In this document: positions 55,309-63,095 of the stretch, piece by piece | Layout: every line of letters begins with the position of its first letter | Position numbering within the stretch: the first letter of the stretch is position 1 | NCBI RefSeq assembly: GCF_000092925.1 | Contig: NC_014217.1 | Location: forward strand, 620,001-684,000 | Origin: Ancylobacter novellus DSM 506 | GTDB taxonomy: Bacteria; Pseudomonadota; Alphaproteobacteria; Rhizobiales; Xanthobacteraceae | Length of the DNA: 64,000 nt | Direction: 5' to 3' | Position numbers and translations under genes: made by a program | The notes under the pieces: model-generated | Told to the model about the DNA's origin: nothing | Databases searched by the model: none | Seen by the model: the letters and a program-made list of their open reading frames with translations, nothing else

Positions 55309-55399
55309 GGATCCTCACAGGATCGGCAACGACAATATCGTCCACGCAAGGTCGATGCCGTGCAAGCCCACCGCTCTGCGCTCCTCATATGTGCGCTTC

Positions 55400-56152
55400 T
55401 CAGGCCGGCACGGTCTCCGGCGCCCAGGGCACGAGGCGGGTCAGCGCCTTGTCGACGAAGGCGAAGAGCAGCAGCGCGACGGCGAGCAATATGGCGAGGG
55501 CCGCGAACACCATGTCGGTCTGCATGCGGGCGTTGGAATAGATCATCAGATAGCCGAGCCCCGCCGACGCGCCGACCCATTCGCCGACCACCGCGCCGAT
55601 GGGCGCGACGGCGGTGGCGACGCGCAGGCCAGAAGCGAGAGCGGGCAGGGCGGAGGGGATGCGGATGTAGCGCAGCGTCGCCAGCGTGCCGGCCCCGTGC
55701 AGCCGGGCGATGTCGACGAGGCTCTGCTCGGCGCGGGCGAGCCCGTCATGGAAGGCGGAGGCGACGGGGAAGAAGATGATCAGGCTCGCCATGACGATCT
55801 TGGAGGCGAGGCCGAAGCCGAACCAGATCACCAAGAGCGGCGCGATGGCGAAGACGGGCAGAGCCTGGGCCACCAGCAGCACCGGGCGCATCATGCGGCG
55901 TGCCAGCGGCGAGGCCGCCATGGCGAGCGCGCAGGCGATGCCGAGCACCGAGCCGCAGACGAGTCCGAGCAGCATCTCGCCGAGCGTGATGGCGGCGTTG
56001 TGGGCGAGGATGGCGGCATTGTCCCAGAGAGCCGCGCCGATGCGTAGCGGGCCCGGCAGGATATAGGCCGGCACATTGAGAAGTCGTACCGCCGCCTCCC
56101 ATAGGCCGAGCAGAAGGGCGGTAACGGCGAACGCGCGCCCTATGGCGGCCAT
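55400..56152 (-). CDS. thiX: ABC transporter permease, ThiX-like
   Basis: Permease of 250 residues with about six helices, of the SsuC/TauC/ThiX type. The loop contacting the ATPase is SLVDIARLHGAGTLATLRYIRIPSALPALASGLRVA, and VGEWVGASAGLGYLMIYS is typical. The start LWEAAVRLLNVPAYILPGPLRIGAALWDN matches thiamine-precursor permeases. It is assigned to thiamine transport because thiY with its riboswitch lies downstream on the same strand, but sulfonate-type permeases look alike. No ATPase gene is adjacent. Confidence 0.78.
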   Translation of the reverse strand: MAAIGRAFAVTALLLGLWEAAVRLLNVPAYILPGPLRIGAALWDNAAILAHNAAITLGEMLLGLVCGSVLGIACALAMAASPLARRMMRPVLLVAQALPVFAIAPLLVIWFGFGLASKIVMASLIIFFPVASAFHDGLARAEQSLVDIARLHGAGTLATLRYIRIPSALPALASGLRVATAVAPIGAVVGEWVGASAGLGYLMIYSNARMQTDMVFAALAILLAVALLLFAFVDKALTRLVPWAPETVPA

Positions 56153-56247
56153 CCGGTGAATCCCTGCATCCGTTTCCGCCCTTATAGCCGCGAGGCCGCG
56201 GCTGCGCGACCGTTGCCGCTATGCCCGCCGCCGAGCCGCGGTACTAC

Positions 56248-56261
56248 TTGACGCCCGTCAA
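56248..56261. promoter_or_regulatory. FNR/FixK-like box upstream of usp
   Basis: TTGAC-GCCC-GTCAA, a perfect palindrome close to the TTGAT-N4-ATCAA consensus of FNR/FixK proteins. It lies about 57 bases before the stress-protein start, so low-oxygen control of that gene is likely. Confidence 0.6.
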
Positions 56262-56317
56262 TGCGGCCACACTTGTCTATGAGCAGCGTGGTCGAAGGTA
56301 ATGAGTGGAGGAAACAG

Positions 56318-57151
56318 ATGATCAAGGACATTCTCGTCAGCCTGCGCATCGGCGAAGGCCCGGACACGGCGGTGGATTATGCCGCCTCGGCCGCCGCGGC
56401 GCTCGGCGCGCACCTTACCGGCGTCGCCGTCAGCTACGAGATCGACGTGCCGCCGGTCTACACCGAGGCCTTCTCGACCGATTTCATCGAGGCGCAGCGG
56501 GTGGAAAGCCAGCGGCTGGCGCAGCTGGCGGTGGAGCGTTTCGGCGAGGCGGCGCGTTCGCTCGGCTTGCCCGGCGAGATCCGCACGGTCGACGGCACGC
56601 CGGGCGGCGCGGCGGAGCAGATCGGTGTGATGGCGCGGCTCTACGACCTCGCCATCGTCAGCCAGGCCGATCCCGAGCGCATGGGCGCGGAGGAGGTGAT
56701 CACCGAGGCCGTGTTGTTCGATTCCGGCCGGCCGGTGCTGCTGGTGCCGCGCAATTATCAGAAGCCGTTCTCGGCCAAGCGCATCCTCGTCGCCTGGGAC
56801 GGCGGCCGCGCCGCAGCACGGGCGGTAGCCGAGGCGCGTCCGCTGCTCGCCCATGCCAACCTCGTCGAGGCGGCGGTGGTCGTCACCGGCAAGAAGAAGG
56901 CCGATGAGCTGCCCGGCGCCGACCTCGCCCGCCATCTGGCGCGGCACGAGAAGACGGTCGAGCTGCGCCGGCTGGTGCCGTCGGGCGACGAGGGCATCGT
57001 CGACGTGCTGCTCAAGGAAGTGGCGGCGCGCGACATCGACCTCGTGGTGATGGGCGGCTACGGCCATTCGCGCCTGCGCGAATTCGTGCTCGGCGGCGTC
57101 ACGCGCGACATCCTCGAGCGCATGACGGTGCCGCTCTTCCTGGCGCACTGA
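56318..57151 (+). CDS. Universal stress protein (tandem UspA domains)
   Basis: Cytosolic stress protein of 277 residues with two Usp halves. The first begins MIKDILVSLRIGEGPDTAVDYAASAAAALGAHLTGVAVSYE; the second begins FSAKRILVAWDGGRAAARAVAEARPLL and ends VVMGGYGHSRLREFVLGGVTRDILERMTVPLFLAH, including the G-x2-G-x9-G(S/T)-type ATP loop (GGYGHSRLREFVLGGVT). ATG 56318 follows GGAGG by seven bases. Such proteins aid survival under starvation or low oxygen, which agrees with the FNR/FixK-like box in front. Confidence 0.92.
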   Translation: MIKDILVSLRIGEGPDTAVDYAASAAAALGAHLTGVAVSYEIDVPPVYTEAFSTDFIEAQRVESQRLAQLAVERFGEAARSLGLPGEIRTVDGTPGGAAEQIGVMARLYDLAIVSQADPERMGAEEVITEAVLFDSGRPVLLVPRNYQKPFSAKRILVAWDGGRAAARAVAEARPLLAHANLVEAAVVVTGKKKADELPGADLARHLARHEKTVELRRLVPSGDEGIVDVLLKEVAARDIDLVVMGGYGHSRLREFVLGGVTRDILERMTVPLFLAH

Positions 57152-57247
57152 TGGCGGTTGCAGCGCGTTGTTGCGCTGACACCGGAAGCGGTTGGTTCTG
57201 GCGGGCCGGTCCGTGTGACCGGCCCGTTCGCGTTTGGGGAGGGAAGA

Positions 57248-57678
57248 ATGTCCGGCCATCTGTCGCGCTTGTGCTGCCTTGCCGCTGCGGCGATGCTCGC
57301 ATGGGCGGCGCCGCGCCCGGTATGGGCGCAGTGGAACCCGCAAACGAACTGCGACAAGCTCGACGGCTACGCCATGGAGGATTGCCTCACCAAGGAGGCG
57401 GCGGAGGCCGACAAGGCGCTGAACGCCGCCTATCAGAAGATGCTGGCGGCGATCGACCAGGACGCGACACCGTCCGACCCGAAGGCGACCTGGCGCGACA
57501 ATCTCGTCGCCGCCCAGCGCGCCTGGATCGCTTACCGCGACGCCAACTGCAAGTTCGACCTATCGGTGCGGAATGGCATTTCGGCAGCGGCACCACGGCC
57601 GCGTAGCAGCAATGCGTGCTGGCGCTGACGCAATCGCGCAGGCAGGAGCTGCTCGCCCGCATCCCGTCGGCGAACTGA
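57248..57678 (+). pseudogene. LprI/DUF1311-like periplasmic protein, broken near the C-terminus
   Basis: The start ATG 57248 (MSGHLSRLCCLAAAAMLAWAA) gives a signal peptide and then NCDKLDGYAMEDCLTKEAAEADKALNAAYQKMLAAI and AAQRAWIAYRDANCKFD, matching the lysozyme-inhibitor LprI N-terminal domain. After about 57560 the reading frame leaves the family: the expected end (EWHFGSGTTAA, then QQCVLALTQSRRQELLARIPSAN) continues in a different frame (+1) up to 57678 and is interrupted by TAG at 57604. A frameshift plus an in-frame stop suggest decay, and the intact frame ends at 57628 with an unrelated tail. Sequencing error could explain the shift but not the TAG as easily. Confidence 0.65.
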
Positions 57679-57740
57679 GCCGCCACCGGCGCTGGCCGCG
57701 TGCTTGCATGGACCCTCTCGCCGGAAGAGGGAGATCGATC

Positions 57741-57890
57741 ATGTCGGTGGAAAGGGCGCGGGCGGCGGACAGGTTCGCCATGGCCTATGCGCGCAAGATG
57801 GGCACGCGCATCCGCGTGCGTCCGGATGTATGGACGGAGTTGCGCGAGGCGGGCGCCGACATGGCGCTCTACATCTGCGACGCGCGATAG
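57741..57890 (+). CDS. Small hypothetical protein (49 residues)
   Basis: A short open frame starting ATG 57741 with GAGGGAG eight to ten bases upstream. The protein is MSVERARAADRF... with TRIRVRPDVWTELREAGAD near the C-terminus and no recognised domain. Codon usage and GC are like the neighbours. It sits between the lprI-like pseudogene and the convergent small basic protein. It may be real because of the good ribosome site, but nothing else supports function. Confidence 0.45.
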   Translation: MSVERARAADRFAMAYARKMGTRIRVRPDVWTELREAGADMALYICDAR

Positions 57891-57892
57891 GC

Positions 57893-58117
57893 TCAGCGCG
57901 GTCTCACGGCCTTGTGCGGGCGCTTGGCGGCGGTCTCGGCGGCGCGTTCGGCGGCTTCCTTGGCCAGCCGGGCCTCACGCAGCCGGGCAGTCTTCTCGTC
58001 GCGGGCCGCGACTTCCTGGTCGATGATGGCGAGCGCGGCCTTGGAGATCGCGTCGGCCTTGCTTTCACTCTTCGACGGCGCGGGCTTGAAAGCGGTCTCC
58101 CGGGTGATCTTCTCCAT
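57893..58117 (-). CDS. Small charged hypothetical protein (74 residues)
   Basis: Short Lys/Ala/Glu/Arg-rich protein beginning MEKITRETAFKPAPSKSESKADAISKAALAIIDQE and continuing as a long helix (EKTARLREARLAKEAAERAAE) with a basic tail. Pattern and composition suggest an alpha-helical, possibly nucleic-acid-associated protein, but I cannot assign a family. ATG 58117 is preferred because AAGGAGACAG precedes it; the frame runs up to 58216 without support. An intrinsic terminator of the cspA transcript lies immediately upstream. Confidence 0.7.
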   Translation of the reverse strand: MEKITRETAFKPAPSKSESKADAISKAALAIIDQEVAARDEKTARLREARLAKEAAERAAETAAKRPHKAVRPR

Positions 58118-58139
58118 AATGTCTGTCTCCTTCGAAACG

Positions 58140-58165
58140 AAAAAAGGCCGGGTTCCCCCGACCTT
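58140..58165 (-). terminator. Intrinsic terminator after cspA (minus strand)
   Basis: On the minus strand AAGGTCGGG pairs with CCCGGCCTT (one G-U) around GGAA and is followed by T6. It ends the cspA transcript about 80 bases past its stop and lies just before the small charged protein gene. Confidence 0.8.
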
Positions 58166-58243
58166 CTCGCAAGAGCCTAACGCTCCAGATCGCCTACACG
58201 GCCAATGCCAGTACATCCGTGGTCAAAGGCCGGAAGCAGCCGT

Positions 58244-58453
58244 TCAGAGCGCCCGAAGATTGGCGGCGGAAGACTTGCCGGTACGACGGTCGGCTTCGAC
58301 CTCGTAGGAAACCTTCTGGCCCTCGTTGAGCGTGCTCAGGCCGGCGCGTTCCACCGCCGAGATGTGCACGAACACATCGCTGCTGCCCGCGTCCGGCTGA
58401 ATGAAGCCGTAGCCCTTCTGGCTGTTGAACCACTTCACAGTACCTGTCGCCAT
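58244..58453 (-). CDS. cspA: Cold-shock protein
   Basis: Single cold-shock domain of 69 residues. The RNP1-like KGYGFI and RNP2-like DVFVHISAV motifs are complete: [39 protein letters not shown]. It binds single-stranded nucleic acid as an RNA chaperone. A long leader of about 180 bases lies between it and the rpsU gene on the same strand, which fits the long 5' leaders known for csp genes. A terminator follows. Confidence 0.96.
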   Translation of the reverse strand: MATGTVKWFNSQKGYGFIQPDAGSSDVFVHISAVERAGLSTLNEGQKVSYEVEADRRTGKSSAANLRAL

Positions 58454-58635
58454 GACGAAATCCTTTCAGTCGACATAGATAACCGATCGTCCGCCACGTC
58501 GACGAACGCTCATTTTGCATCGATTTGAGAGGAAGTTCGCAACGGCGCACATGGCGCAGGACAAATTTCAACGTCCAAGATCGATGTCTTCAACATAGGG
58601 TATTCACGCGCTTCCTTCAAGGGAGGCGCGAAATA

Positions 58636-58911
58636 TCATTTCGCAGCGGTCTGTTCCGTGCCGCGCGGCGCCGGGCGACCGGCAACGACCCGCTTCTTCG
58701 GCGCGGCGATGAGGCCTTCGCGGACGGCCTGCTTGCGCGCGGCCTTGCGCGCCCGGCGAACCGCCTCGGCCTTCTCCCGCGTCTTGCGCTCGGAGGGCTT
58801 CTCATAGGCACGACGTGCCTTCATCTCGCGAAAGACGCCCTCGCGCTGCATCTTCTTCTTCAGCACTCGCAGTGCCTGATCGACATTGTTGTCGCGTACC
58901 AGAACTTGCAA
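58636..58911 (-). CDS. rpsU: 30S ribosomal protein S21
   Basis: Ribosomal protein S21, 91 residues, needed for initiation on the small subunit. The core [56 protein letters not shown] matches the family, and an Ala/Lys/Pro-rich extension of ~25 residues ([23 protein letters not shown]) is typical of alphaproteobacteria. It lies upstream of cspA, as is common in this group. Confidence 0.95.
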   Translation of the reverse strand: MQVLVRDNNVDQALRVLKKKMQREGVFREMKARRAYEKPSERKTREKAEAVRRARKAARKQAVREGLIAAPKKRVVAGRPAPRGTEQTAAK

Positions 58912-59037
58912 ACTACATCCAATCCTCGCCGCCTGGAGTGGAACCCCGCGGCTCTCGCAGGCGCCGACATTGACGCACTACCCCTCTTATATGGGGCGGC
59001 AGCGTCATAAAGCAAAGGCGGAGGTTCGTTCGGCGGT

Positions 59038-59415
59038 TCACGGCCTGGACTGGTCGGGCGCGAGGATGGCGCGGAATTCGTCCGGCAGCATCACATTGGC
59101 CGGTGCGTCCTTGAACATCGGGGCAATCTGAACCGGCGTGTAGCCGGCATGGCCGCAGCCGATCGGCGTGAGCTGGAAGGTGAGGTCGCTCCGCGCCTGC
59201 GCGAATTTGAGGAAGCGTCGGACGAACTTCTCGATCTCCTTCAGCGGAAGGGTTTCGATATTCCAGTCCTTCGTCGGGATGGCGAAGGCGGTGCCAGTCA
59301 GGCCGAAGCCGACGCCCCATTCCGCGCCGCGATTCTCATAGGCCCACTTCGCCGCGCCCCCGCCATGTATGCCGGCGAGGTTGGAACCGAAGACGAAGAT
59401 CGGGTTGCGCTCCAT
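59038..59415 (-). CDS. Conserved protein of phage-associated, macro-domain-like type
   Basis: Cytosolic protein of 125 residues starting MERNPIFVFGSNLAGIHGGGAAKWA, followed by GVGFGLTGTAFAIPTKD, LPLKEIEKFVRRFLKFAQ, LTFQLTPIGCGHAGYTPVQIAPMF and a C-terminal DEFRAIL. The glycine-rich VFGSNLAGIHGGGAA loop and the order of strands resemble macro/ADP-ribose-binding-like proteins found in many phages and bacteria. Function is not known. ATG 59415 is taken as start; ATG 59451 is also in frame. It lies between rpsU and tRNA-His on the same strand. Confidence 0.75.
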   Translation of the reverse strand: MERNPIFVFGSNLAGIHGGGAAKWAYENRGAEWGVGFGLTGTAFAIPTKDWNIETLPLKEIEKFVRRFLKFAQARSDLTFQLTPIGCGHAGYTPVQIAPMFKDAPANVMLPDEFRAILAPDQSRP

Positions 59416-59535
59416 GGCCGGCTCTCCTTCCGTCCTCTGTGACGGATGCAAGCGGCGAGCGTCAAGCGTGGATCAACGGGCGGCGGCGGAAGGCTGCGCG
59501 GGCCGTGTTTCTCTTCGAGCTTGCGGAGTTCTCTC

Positions 59536-59612
59536 TGGTACAGCTGGGTGGGCTCGAACCACCGACCTCCGGTTCCACAGACCGGCGCTCTAACCAACTG
59601 AGCTACAGCTGC
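59536..59612 (-). tRNA. tRNA-His (GTG)
   Basis: The minus strand gives the acceptor GCAGCTG, D arm GCTCAGTTGGTTAGAGC, anticodon arm CCGGT-CTGTGGA-ACCGG (anticodon GTG) and T arm GGTGG-TTCGAGC-CCACC. CCA is encoded at 59536-59538. Position 73 is A and the base before G1 is C, so the usual histidine-specific G-1 is not encoded and pair 1-72 is G-U. This is the unusual tRNA-His form known from alphaproteobacteria. Confidence 0.97.
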
Positions 59613-59789
59613 GTGCCAGAACGGCGCGGAACCTAATTAAGCGGCCCCGGCTTTGCAAGCCGTTATACAACGCCGCGCGGTCGCGTTGCACAGCACCATC
59701 GCGGAAATCCGCAACGACGCGCCCTGTCGGGCAACTCCCATGGCACGGTTCCTGTATGCTGGCGCGGGACATGAGCGTGGGAGCGGGCG

Positions 59790-59984
59790 ATGGACGGACG
59801 GCAGGCGGATGACGATCTCGGCGCCTTTCTCGATGCGGGACTGAAGATCGCCGGGCTGCCGCTGGAGCCGGATCTGCGGCCACGGGTGCTGATGCATCTG
59901 GAGACGGCGGTCGTCATGGCCAAGCTGGTCACCGCGTTCCCGCTGCCCGACGAGGCCGAGCCGGCCCCGGTCTATGTGCCGTGA
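59790..59984 (+). CDS. atzG: AtzG-like small amidase subunit (DUF4089)
   Basis: Helical protein of 64 residues, MDGRQADDDLGAFLDAGLKIAGLPLEPDLRPRVLMHLETAVVMAKLV..., matching the DUF4089/AtzG type, GatC-like subunits that stabilise the amidase AtzE. Its stop overlaps the amidase start by four bases, the expected gene order. ATG 59790 is preceded by GGAGCGGGCG. Complex formation is inferred from the family. Confidence 0.85.
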   Translation: MDGRQADDDLGAFLDAGLKIAGLPLEPDLRPRVLMHLETAVVMAKLVTAFPLPDEAEPAPVYVP

Positions 59985-61405
59985 GCGCCACCCACATGAC
60001 AGTCGATCCTGAGGCGGCGCGCCTCCTCGCCGGTCCCGCGCTCGAACTCGCCGCCGCCGTGAGCAGCGGCAAGGTGAGTGCCCGCGCGGTTGCCGAGGCA
60101 GCGTTGCATCGCATCGCCGGCGTCGATCCGGTGCTGAATGCCTTCACCGACGTCACGACCGAACGCGCGCTTGCCGAGGCGGACGCCATCGACGCCGCGC
60201 GGGCGGCGGGCAGGGCGCTCGGCCCGCTCGCCGGCGTGCCCTTCGCGGTGAAGAACCTGTTCGATCTCAAGGGTCTGCCGACGCTTGCCGGCTCGAAGAT
60301 CAACCGCGACCGCCCGCCGGCCGCGCGCGACGCGACGCTGGTCGAACGGCTCAGCGCGGCTGGGGCGGTCTGCCTCGGCGGGCTGAGCATGGGCGAATAT
60401 GCCTATGACTTCACCGGCGAGAACCTGCATGACGGCCGCTCGGCCAATCCGCACGATCCCGAGCACATGACAGGCGGTTCCTCGGGCGGCTCCGGCGCGG
60501 CGGTGGGTGGCAAATTGGTGCCGTTCTCGCTCGGCTCGGACACCAATGGCTCGATCCGCGTGCCGTCCTCCTTCTGCGGCATATTCGGGCTGAAGCCGAC
60601 CTATGGACGGCTGTCGCGAGCGCGCAGCTTTCCCTTCGTGGCGAGCCTCGATCACCTCGGCCCCTTCGCCCGCCATGTCGGCGACCTCGCTGCCACCTAT
60701 GACGCGCTTGTGGGACTGGATCCGGACGATCCGGCGCAGGCGGACAGGCCGGCCGCGCCGACGCTGCCGACGCTCGATGCGCCGGGGGATCTGCGCGTCG
60801 CCGTGCTCGGCGGCTGGTTCGCGAGGCAGGGCACGCCGCAGGCCTATGAGGCGGTGGCACGTGCCGCCAAGGCGCTTGGCGCGACAAGGACCGTCGATCT
60901 GCCCGAGGTCGAGCGGGCGCGGGCGGCTGCCTACATCATCACCATGGCGGAAGGCGCGGCGCTGCATATGGAGCGCCTGCGCCAGCGCCCCGGCGATTTC
61001 GATCCGGCGGTGCGCGAGCGGCTACTGGCCGGCGCGGTGCTGCCGGGAGCTTGGGTCCAGCGGGCGCAGATCTTCCGCCGCTGGTTCCGTGAGCGGGCGC
61101 TGGAACTGTTCGCCGAGTGGGACGTTCTGATCGCGCCGGCGACGCCCGTGCCGGCGCCACGCGGCGGGCAGAAGACCTTCGTGCTCGACGGGCGCGAGAT
61201 GCTGGTGCGGCCGAATATCGGCATCTACACCCAGCCGATCTCCTTCATCGGCCTCCCAGTGGCGGCGGCGCCGATCCCGACCGGCGAGCGCCTGCCTATC
61301 GCGGTGCAACTCATCGCCACGCCGTGGCGCGAGGACGTCGCGCTGCGGGCCGCGCGGGTGCTGGAGAAGGCGGGCGTCGCCTTCGCACCGGAGCCGGTGG
61401 TCTAG
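59981..61405 (+). CDS. atzE: AtzE family amidohydrolase
   Basis: Amidase-signature enzyme of 474 residues. The Ser-cisSer-Lys triad is visible: Lys in VPFAVKNLFDLKG, then TGGSSGGSGAAV with the two serines, and SDTNGSIRVPSSFCGIFGLKPTYG. In AtzE this enzyme hydrolyses 1-carboxybiuret and related small amides together with AtzG, which is encoded just upstream with a four-base overlap. The natural substrate here is not certain, since homologues also occur in purine/urea-type pathways. No cyanuric-acid or urea-lyase genes are near. Confidence 0.9.
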   Translation: MSATHMTVDPEAARLLAGPALELAAAVSSGKVSARAVAEAALHRIAGVDPVLNAFTDVTTERALAEADAIDAARAAGRALGPLAGVPFAVKNLFDLKGLPTLAGSKINRDRPPAARDATLVERLSAAGAVCLGGLSMGEYAYDFTGENLHDGRSANPHDPEHMTGGSSGGSGAAVGGKLVPFSLGSDTNGSIRVPSSFCGIFGLKPTYGRLSRARSFPFVASLDHLGPFARHVGDLAATYDALVGLDPDDPAQADRPAAPTLPTLDAPGDLRVAVLGGWFARQGTPQAYEAVARAAKALGATRTVDLPEVERARAAAYIITMAEGAALHMERLRQRPGDFDPAVRERLLAGAVLPGAWVQRAQIFRRWFRERALELFAEWDVLIAPATPVPAPRGGQKTFVLDGREMLVRPNIGIYTQPISFIGLPVAAAPIPTGERLPIAVQLIATPWREDVALRAARVLEKAGVAFAPEPVV

Positions 61406-62172
61406 TCCTTCCGGAACACGAGGTTGGCGATGAAACCGACGGCGAGCGCGCCGAGCATGGTGGCGATGCCGTAGAGCCAGGGATGATATTCGGCGGCGGT
61501 CGCGACCGCCTGTTCGAAATCGACCTTGGCCACCTCGAGGTTCAGCATGCCGCGATGGGCCAGCGCCCCGTCGACGAAGCTCTTCACCACCACCTCATAG
61601 GTGCCGACGGGCGCGATGCCGGGCACCGGAATGACCGCGCGGAAGACGTGGGGAGCGATGAAATCGACGCCGGCTGTGTTCTCGACATAGAGGCCCTGGG
61701 CCTGCTTCACCCGCAGGAAGGCCTGCCGGAACGGATCGCCCGGCACGACGTCGGCATAGTCGCTGCCGACGCGCTGTAGGAGGCGGTTATTGGCGAAGCC
61801 CGCCTGCTCCCGCCGGAGCGTGTCGGCATCGGCGATCTGCGCCGGCGGACGGTTGCTCAGCACGGCGAGATAGGACGGTGCGGCGAGGAAGGAGCGGCTG
61901 TCGACATTGATCCAGAGGCCGAAGCGCCTCTCCTTGCGCCAGGTGACGAAGCTTTCGTTCGGCCCGCGCACGGTGACGACGACGTCGTTCGGTTTCATTG
62001 CTTCGCCCGGTGCCGCGTTGGGCTCGATGACGCCGAACAGCACGATGCTGTCACCGGTGAAGCTGGAGGTGATGGTGATGCGCTGCTTCGACAGCGACAG
62101 GATCAGGCTTTCCGCGCGTGCCGCGCCGATCAGCGCGAAGAAGGCGAGAAGGAGAGCGCCGGCACGCCTCAT
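61402..62172 (-). CDS. TIGR02186-like periplasmic/membrane protein
   Basis: Protein of 256 residues with a signal peptide (RRAGALLLAFFALIGAARA) and a C-terminal helix (LYGIATMLGALAVGFIANLVF) anchoring it in the membrane with its domain outside. The body ESLILSLSKQRITITSSFTGDSIVLFG is the mark of the TIGR02186 family, known in alphaproteobacteria beside TauE-type exporters. Function is unknown; association with the exporter encoded upstream is suggested by the four-base overlap of their ends (62169-62172). ATG 62172 is taken as start. Confidence 0.85.
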   Translation of the reverse strand: MRRAGALLLAFFALIGAARAESLILSLSKQRITITSSFTGDSIVLFGVIEPNAAPGEAMKPNDVVVTVRGPNESFVTWRKERRFGLWINVDSRSFLAAPSYLAVLSNRPPAQIADADTLRREQAGFANNRLLQRVGSDYADVVPGDPFRQAFLRVKQAQGLYVENTAGVDFIAPHVFRAVIPVPGIAPVGTYEVVVKSFVDGALAHRGMLNLEVAKVDFEQAVATAAEYHPWLYGIATMLGALAVGFIANLVFRKD

Positions 62173-63095
62173 GGTGCGCTCTCGTCGATGGTTACGGCGT
62201 AGAGGTCGGCGGGCTTGGTCGTCTGGTCCACCGCCACCCGGATGCCGACCGCGAGCACCAGCAGGCCAAGCAGCAGGCGCAGATTCTCCGCCTTCATCGA
62301 CTGGCCGGCGCGGCTGCCGAACTGCGCGCCGATGGTGCCGCCGACCATCAGCACGAGGCCGAGTACGGCGTCCACCGTCTGGTTCAGCACCGCGTGCATC
62401 ACGATGGCGGCGGCCATGGTCACCAGTGTCAGCATCAGCGCGGTGGCGACCGAGGTGAGGGTCGGCACGCGCAGAAGATAGATCAGCGCCGGCACCAGGA
62501 TGAACCCGCCGCCAATGCCCATCAGCGCGCCGAGGAAGCCGATGGAGAAGCCGATCGCGACCACCGGGATCGCCGAGACATAGATGTGCGACTGGCGGAA
62601 GCGCATCTTGAACGGCAGCCTCAGGAACAGCGGGTGCGCGCCGGGTCGCGCCACCGAGGCCTTCTCGCCGCGCCATTCGCGCAGGAGCGCCCGCAGGCTC
62701 TCCACCACCATCAGCGTGCCGATGGTGCCGAGCAGCGCGATATAGGTGATGGCGATGACGAGATCGAGCTGGCCGTAGCGGCGCAGCACCATGAAGGTGA
62801 GCACGCCGCCCAGTGTCCCGGTAAGGCCTCCTGCCAGCAGCACCAGCCCGAGATGCACGTCGACCAGCCCGCGCCGCAGATAGGTGAGCGTGCCGGAGAA
62901 GGAGGAGGCGGCCATATGGGTCGAGACGCTCGCCACCGCTACCGCTGGCGGCACGCCGAGGAAGATGAGCAGCGGCGTCATCAGGAACCCGCCGCCGACC
63001 CCGAACATGCCCGAGATGAAGCCCACCGCGATCCCCAGAGCGAGGAGGGTGAAGATGTTCACGGGCAGTTCCGCGATCGGCAGATAGATCGTCAC
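62169..63095 (-). CDS. TauE/SafE family sulfite/anion exporter
   Basis: Membrane protein of 308 residues with about eight helices of the TauE/SafE family, which exports sulfite, sulfoacetate or related anions. The family repeat GxxxGxFGVGGGFLMTPLLIFLGVP occurs near the start (IAVGFISGMFGVGGGFLMTP) and again as FLGALMGIGGGFILVPALIYL. GTG 63095 (VTIYLPIAELPVNIF) is used because homologues begin TIYLPIAE; the frame reaches 63185 without support. It is coupled to the TIGR02186-like gene. The anion is not known. Confidence 0.9.
   Translation of the reverse strand: MTIYLPIAELPVNIFTLLALGIAVGFISGMFGVGGGFLMTPLLIFLGVPPAVAVASVSTHMAASSFSGTLTYLRRGLVDVHLGLVLLAGGLTGTLGGVLTFMVLRRYGQLDLVIAITYIALLGTIGTLMVVESLRALLREWRGEKASVARPGAHPLFLRLPFKMRFRQSHIYVSAIPVVAIGFSIGFLGALMGIGGGFILVPALIYLLRVPTLTSVATALMLTLVTMAAAIVMHAVLNQTVDAVLGLVLMVGGTIGAQFGSRAGQSMKAENLRLLLGLLVLAVGIRVAVDQTTKPADLYAVTIDESAP

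Noticed and set aside
57741..58117. Toxin-antitoxin pair of two small genes
   Set aside because: They are on opposite strands and convergent, with no recognisable toxin fold and separate signals, so they are not an operon.
59536..59612. tRNA-His as an integration site
   Set aside because: No direct repeat of its 3' end and no integrase nearby. The only integrase in the window is tied to the repeat at 26622.
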